64,000 nt of DNA from positions 3,321,893 through 3,385,892 of the forward strand of contig NW_020313057.1 in assembly GCF_003265705.1 (NCBI RefSeq), read 5' to 3'. Position numbers and translations under genes: made by a program. Each line of letters begins with the position of its first letter. The stretch's first letter is position 1. This DNA is from Callorhinus ursinus. Its lineage: Eukaryota > Chordata > Mammalia > Carnivora > Otariidae. Positions 58,467-64,000 of this stretch are shown in pieces. Under the pieces are notes generated by a model. That model saw only the letters and a list, made by a program, of their open reading frames with translations, was not told the origin of the DNA and did not search any database.

Positions 58467-59819
58467 GCCTTATTGTTTCTTAATTCTGGATCTTTATGTT
58501 TCTGTGTAGCTGCTTTTTTTCAATTTTCTCCCTCAGGCACAGGCAGTCATAACAGGTGTGAGATATGTGGTGATGGAGGGATGATGGGGGTTTTAGAAGC
58601 ACGGGGAGAGGAGCATCCCACCAACACTCCCAGGGAATGATGTGGTGAAGTCTGAGCTCTGAAATGTGAGGGATGCAGAGGAATTAATCAGTAACCAGAG
58701 CCATCGTAAAGGATCCTAAGGGTGCAACAATGCACAAAAGTGGGGAGGAAAAATGGATTTGGTTAGTCCTGGGATGAAGCTCACCCTTGGCTGGATCTAT
58801 GCCGGTCCTGAAGGGTCACGTGGAGACAAGGGGTTGTATAGAAGGCCCAGAGTGAGAGGCCAAGTGCTCTGGATTCTAGTCCTGCCTTGGCTGTGATTTA
58901 GCTCTGCCGCCTGAGCAACTCGCCAGTCTGTCCAGAGTTAGCCCCTTTCCTGCCAACAAATCAATGAACTGGATTACCTCCATCCCCTTCTCCTCGCTGA
59001 CCTCTACTAGGCTCCATCACACCTGGGGTCAAAGGTTAAAATGTGAGAAAGCTTCCCCAGGAATGTATTTTCTAGGTGAAGAATATCTGCTCTGGGATTC
59101 TGTGGCAATTAAAGGGCCCATTTACCTTATTATTAACTCTGCGCTGTTATGTTTCTATTTAAGTCTTCTTTTGCTTAAACGGCATGATTCTCTAAAGCTG
59201 GAATCCCCTTATCTGCCTCTTTCCCCCAGCACTTTTGGAACTGTCTGGTAGTGACTCTCTTTGCTTGTGACTGGATTTTCTAGTAGATTAGAGAGAATCG
59301 TCTTGTACACCATAGGAACAAACCGTCCCTCGTTGAAACACCATCCACAGGCCATTTGCCAGCCTCCACAGGCACCAACCGGCTTCCTTTCTCATTCCTT
59401 GGAAGGCTCACACAGGACAAGAAACCCCTGTGGCTTATCTAGCATAGGACCAGCATTATCAGACTCTTACCCGAGCAGTCAGATAGTGGCAGGAGCCTAC
59501 ACTCTTGTCACTCATCACCTCTTTATTACAGTTCTCAGCCAGAGCTGCACAAGCCACCAAATCCAGAGGACTGTCTCTGCTCGAAGGAGGCTATGATGAG
59601 TAAGGGAGGTAGCGCCTTACCTGACTTAGCCTCCTGGAATTTTCACTGGAAACACTCCACACACACATAGCTCTGGGCACCAGTGAAGTCCTCTCTGTCT
59701 TCTTACTGATTTGGAGATGCTGTATTATCTGATATAACTCTTCTTCCCTGATATTCCAAGGATTTTGCTCGAGAAAAAAAGGATGAATTCTCACTGTATG
59801 TGTTGGCATGGAATAATAA
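58467..59819. other. Unique sequence, possible weak MIR near 58862-58960
   Basis: The text 'gctctggattctagtcctgc' then 'cttggctgtgatttagctct' resembles a MIR head but is too decayed to call. The rest is unique. Confidence 0.3.
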
Positions 59820-60075
59820 CACTTATAGTCATTTCAGCTAACGTGTATATGTATTGCATGCTTTTTATGTACCAGGCTCTGGTCTGTACGGTTCTCATGG
59901 AAGATCTCATTCAATCCTCATGACAGCCTTATGAGCAGATGTTGTCCCCCTTTAATAGATGAGCAAACTGAGGCACAGAACAGGTAACTTAATTTGCCCC
60001 ATCGTACAGCCAGTAAGCAGCATGGGGCCAAGACTCACACCCACAGAGGCTGACCCCAGATCCTGCCTCTTTCCT
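59820..60075 (-). mobile_element. MIR SINE
   Basis: Antisense MIR, nearly complete: 'tatgtaccaggctctggtct', 'ttcaatcctcatgacagcct', 'ttaatagatgagcaaactga' and 'ggcacagaacaggtaactta' with a decayed head. Confidence 0.85.
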
Positions 60076-62083
60076 AGAACTTCCCACCATTTTTGCCTAC
60101 AGAGAATATAAATATGGAAATTATAAAAAGTGTGTGTAAGTTCCCACTTGGGAATGAATGCCTTCGTGCCCATATCCTCCAGCTTTGGGGAGCTCTGCTC
60201 CTCTCCCCTCTTTAGTTCAGGTAGCAGGATCAGGCTATGGGCCAGTTACATCATGTGATCCAGGTTCCCCTTCCAAAGACTGCAGTTCTCATGTTCCTAT
60301 ATTGGTCTTCACTCTGGAAGTGCCCAACACTTCTTCCCACCAGACTGGGCCATTGAAAACCTTGAAGGAGCATCACTCCCATGAACAGGTGACCATAGAT
60401 ATGGGTGGGCTTGATGCCAAGGGGCCTCCAGGCCCAGCCCCAGCCTCCCCCGAGGGCCTCCAGGGAAGCACCTGTCCCCATCACTGAGGATGGTCTTAGG
60501 CAAGAGCCCGTCATGGAGAACGCATGAGGGAGTCTGTCAGCCCGTCTGCTGATCGTCCATCTGCACAAATTGTGAAGCATGGGCTGCCACTGTCTCTGTA
60601 TGATTACGGAAAATTTACATTTTGTACGTCAAGCGGTAACCTCATTTAAAAATAAAAAATTGCTGCGGGCTGCCTCCGCACCAATAATTTGTAGCTTGCT
60701 GGGCAGCCAAACATGTCTACAAATAATAAGGAAAGAAAATGTGAGAATAGCAGGATGGCTTGGCACGGGAAGGAAAGGATCCCGAGCATGTCCGGTTGCT
60801 TTCAGACTAACTCTAACATGCCACCAAATGCTCGATCATGTTTGGAACAAACCGGAGGCTAAATTAAAAACTCCACGGACCATTATTCCAAGCAGGCCCT
60901 CCTGCTTCTCGTTATTCTGTCGCACGTCTCTGAGAAGGTAGAAGAGGAAAAGGGAAAGTGGAGAAAGTCCTCCATGACTTGTATCCTCCCGGGTGCTGGC
61001 TGAGTGTCCAGTGGGTCCTTCAGCCCTGGGTGGACGGGCGGGGGTGGGGCATCATCCCCGCGGGACCCCCTGTGCCCCAACACTTAGCCAGCCTTGCTGC
61101 TGCGGAAATCACGGAGCAGGCTATTCAGGAGACTATCTAATCCCTATTTATCACTGAATGTAAAAAGAAATGAATTGGAGCCACTAAAACAAACAAACAA
61201 ACAAACAAACAAACAAACCCAAGAGAACAAAAACCGAACTGCTGCTTGTCCTCTAGAAAGAGTCTTTATTTTTTTAATTCCACAAGTTTTTTTCAAAAAC
61301 TGGGCATTTAGATCATTTGCCTCAAGCCCAAGATATAAATGCCAATTCAAATACTTGTGCAAAGAATTCAATTTTCATTGATTAGAATCCACAGTTCAGG
61401 GTTTTGTTTTGTTTTTAAGTAGAAGAGAAAAACTCAGTTGTGAAAGCAGCTAAAGATACATTAAGTATAACCATCCTTTTCCTTCCAGCTGAACTTCTAC
61501 TTTTAAAAATAGATCATTGAGCTATAATTTTAAATCCTGAATATAAATTCAGCCAAACTCTTAAAATGGACTCTAAAAATGATACTAGAGAAAAAAATGA
61601 ATTTCACTTCTTAGGATCTCCGGCTTAACTTACATGTTCCCAAAGAACTTAAGTTTCTGGAATTTCAAGCACTGCCAACTATTTTAAAATTTAAAGATCA
61701 AATTGTGTTCACTTTCCATATGTTGTTATGAGATTACAGCCTTCTTTTTTGTACTGACAGTCTGTCCACATGTATAGAATTTATAGTCTCTGCGTCATGA
61801 TCATGTTAGCTCCACTTGTAAAAGAAGACAGCCGAATGGAAATAACTTTTCCTGATCCTTTCCTGCTGCGGAGGATATTTCTTGGCTCTTTTTAAAATAT
61901 TTTGCTGCTCCTTGTGATACTTGTGTCCAGGTAAACAGAAGAACCCAACTGAACCCCACTGACATTCAAAATTTTTACTTTTTGAGTGGTATGAGAAAAA
62001 AATAGCTACCAGTATATGATTTACTATGCTGTAAAAATTCAGGCGGAAATTCACGGGCAGACATGAATTTAGGGTAAGGCTAG
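60076..62083. other. Unique sequence; possible conserved element near 60570-60930
   Basis: It includes (AAAC)n at 61186-61218. The 60570-60930 part is non-repetitive with several short AT-rich cores next to GC-balanced words, which gives an impression of constraint. I cannot test that. Confidence 0.25.
61186..61218. repeat. (AAAC)n microsatellite
   Basis: About eight tandem AAAC units, uninterrupted. No SINE or L1 body precedes it, so it is not obviously a retrotransposon tail. Confidence 0.95.
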
Positions 62084-62461
62084 TGTTATGGTCTGAATGT
62101 TTGCATCTCCCCCCGCACTGCACCCCAGAATTCATATGTTGAAACCTAGTCCTCAAAGTGATGATAGTAGGAGGCGGGGCCTTTGGGAGGTGTTAGGTCA
62201 TGAAGGGGGGGAGCCCTTGTGAGTGGGATTAGTGCCCTCATAAAAGAGACACCAGAAAGTTCCCTTGCCCTTTCTGCCATGTGAGGACATAGCGTGAAGT
62301 TGGCTGTCTTCAGCCCAGAAGAGGGGTCTCACCAGGACCCAACCATGCCGGCACCCTGATCTTGGACTGCCAGCCTCCAGAACTGTGAAGACTAAATTTC
62401 TTTTGTTCGTAAGCCACCCAGTCTGTGGTATTCTGTTATAGCAGCCCGAATGCTCTAAGAC
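62084..62461 (+). mobile_element. Solo LTR, MaLR class (MLT1/MST-like), sense
   Basis: It starts tgttatggtctgaatgtttg, then 'aattcatatgttgaaaccta', 'aggcggggcctttgggaggt', 'tctgccatgtgaggacatag', 'ccagcctccagaactgtgaa' and closes 'cccgaatgctctaagac'. This is the whole LTR in the order of MLT1/MST LTRs and the complement of the copy at 49485. No matching 5-bp flanks are visible, and no internal viral sequence is present. Confidence 0.88.
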
Positions 62462-62993
62462 CACCAGGTTCTAGGAGACTTTCCACTCTCATAGAATTGG
62501 TCTTTCTGACTAGATGGTTTTCTGTGCTGGAGGGCGAACAATGATGTTGGGCTTACGTCTAAATAGAAATCTTAGAGATTTATGTGGAACTCTGGACTTG
62601 GGATCATTTGACCATGCTGCCACCTTCTTTGGAAAGGTGGGAGATCCAATAAGTAGGAATAAAGATGGGGATTCCTGGAGTGACCCTATGGCAGCTACCT
62701 GTTTCTCTCTTCTAAAGGCATCCAGGGCTTGGTGGTGCTTCTGGGTGTCTTCATTCCCTTCATTTTGTGTATCCCTGTGCATTCGGACACCGAGCACATT
62801 TTGCTTATCTGTCCCTGTAAGGAACCGGCGTACATAGAAGAGGACACGTGAAGGTAGGCATGCTCAGTGGGCACGGAGTGACACAGCCCCCCCGCCCGCC
62901 GCCCTTACTGCTGCAGGCAAAACTGCGTCAACAGCAACTGGTGGGTCACAAGAGAAATATTGTGCTTTATGATAGATAGAAAGAGATGACATT
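62462..62993. other. Unique sequence
   Basis: No repeat recognised. The opposing frames at 62510-62837 are mutual shadows without a domain. Confidence 0.4.
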
Positions 62994-63256
62994 AAGAAGC
63001 CTACAAATAGGGGCACCTGGGGGGCTCAGTCGGCTAAGAGTCTGCCTTCGGCTCAGGTCCTGATCTCAGGGTCCCAGGATCGAGCCCCGCGTCAGGCTCC
63101 CTGCTCCGCGGGGAATGTGCTTCTCCCTCTCCCTTTCCCTCTGCCCCACCCCACTGCTCATACTCTCTCACGCTCTCTCTCTCTCTTTCTCAAATAAATA
63201 AATAAAAATCTAAAAAAAAATAAAAAGGAAGAAGAAGAAGAAGAAGCCTGCAGATA
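62994..63256 (+). mobile_element. Can-SINE with 16-nt target-site duplication and GAA tail repeat
   Basis: The body starts at 63010 with GGGGCACCTGGGGGGCTCAG. Flanks aagaagcctacaaata (62994-63009) and aagaagcctgcagata (63241-63256) match at 14 of 16. The tail is AAATAAATAAATAAAAATCT, an A-run, then (GAA)n at about 63228-63246, which merges with the aagaag start of the right duplication. Confidence 0.95.
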
Positions 63257-64000
63257 TTCAGGCTTCCGATCTTTGCCTTTGGCTTCTAAATTGTTGGCTG
63301 TTTATTGTGTAGGGTTTTTTTCCCGTGGACTGGACTTGCTTTGGGTATTATCTTGGCATCAATCAATACCCATTACGAAAGGGAACAGCCTGTTAGATCA
63401 TACTCACCCCTCCCCATCCCTGTGCCTTCAGGGGCCCAGACAGCATTATTCCCTCCAGTAAAATCTCAAGTATCTGGAGCAGTCTGGATGTATATGACCT
63501 CAAGAAGGAGGTTTTCACTGGCTCCCTGGGGATCTGTGCTCAGGATCTGCCTGGGCAGGTTGAGAAATGTTTCCCAATATACAGCCTCACTTTCTCCTCT
63601 GTTCTATGTCTTCATATAATTCCCAGTTAATGCCCAAGACGCAAAAGCAGAGACAGGTCAAAATTGAATGTATTCCTTCACTATGGTTTTTAAATCTTTG
63701 TAGCATGAAGTAAAAGGAAACCTGCAAGTAAATAAATAAATAAATAAATTTCACGACAATGGACCCTTTCATTGTGTTATACTGAAACTGTGTTTTAATA
63801 GAGAGAAGCTAGACATTGAAAAGCACTGATACCCTTCCTCGGGTTCAAATTAACTTTCCCAGGAAAATGGTCTGAATAAACAGGAGCGGGAAGTGATCCG
63901 ATCAGTGAGATTGAATTTTTATACAAAAATAAACATGCAACTGCTTCTGACTGCCTGTAACAATTGCCATTCGAAGAAATTCTTCATGGGATGTCTGTAC
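63257..64000. other. Unique sequence with (AAAT)n
   Basis: An (AAAT)n of five to six units lies at 63729-63750. No body of a SINE is attached. No coding signal is recognised up to the window edge. Confidence 0.4.

Noticed and set aside
61186..61218. (AAAC)n as the tail of a retrotransposon
   Set aside because: No SINE or L1 sequence lies upstream and no flanking duplication was found.

Overview
This window is mammalian nuclear DNA from a carnivoran, most likely an arctoid (bear, pinniped or mustelid lineage). The key evidence is fifteen recognisable Can-SINEs: tRNA-derived heads (GGGGCGCCTGGGTGGCTCAG and variants), a CT-rich middle, and an (AAATA)n AATCTT poly(A) tail. They lack the sequence diagnostic of dog SINEC_Cf and also lack the cat-type insert, which is why I favour Arctoidea. 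The species assignment is inference from remembered family consensus sequences.

The window is gene-poor, either intergenic or deep intronic. No ORF resembles a complete gene, and no rRNA, functional tRNA, snRNA, CRISPR array or bacterial-type operon is visible. The long ORFs lie over SINEs, simple repeats, an LTR or GC-rich sequence and look accidental. The only weak protein-coding candidate is a possible terminal exon on the minus strand at about 1081-1303, with a stop codon, a nearby AATAAA and a plausible acceptor. A still weaker internal-exon candidate lies at about 17387-17542.

Layout: 1-3.7 kb holds L2 pieces, a poly(T)-only insertion with a perfect 17-nt duplication, and a long antisense L2 with an internal insertion. 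3.7-14.1 kb is mostly unique sequence with a TG/GA microsatellite, two adjacent SINEs, a MIR, a MER53-like palindrome, and a MER5A split by a SINE. 14.1-19.7 kb carries two sense L1 3' ends and two SINEs, separated by unique sequence that includes a possible conserved element. 19.7-32.5 kb is mainly unique with MIRs, three SINEs, simple repeats and one old LTR-like repeat. 32.5-46.5 kb is repeat-dense: L2, many MIRs, an antisense L1 carrying a 165-bp purine tract and a SINE nested in a SINE, a MER2 MITE with intact ends, and a second copy of the LTR-like repeat. 46.5-64 kb holds a SINE whose tail has become a long AT-rich tract, two MaLR-type LTRs, a MER20 with an internal G-rich run, a third antisense L1 and scattered MIR/L2.

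The features do not act together as a pathway. They are a layered record of insertions: L2 and MIR first, then hAT and Tigger MITEs and MaLR LTRs, then L1, then Can-SINEs. Several nested insertions give the relative order directly. I found no evidence of a novel biological system. Repeat family names come from memory of consensus sequences, and most old-repeat boundaries are approximate to tens of bases.
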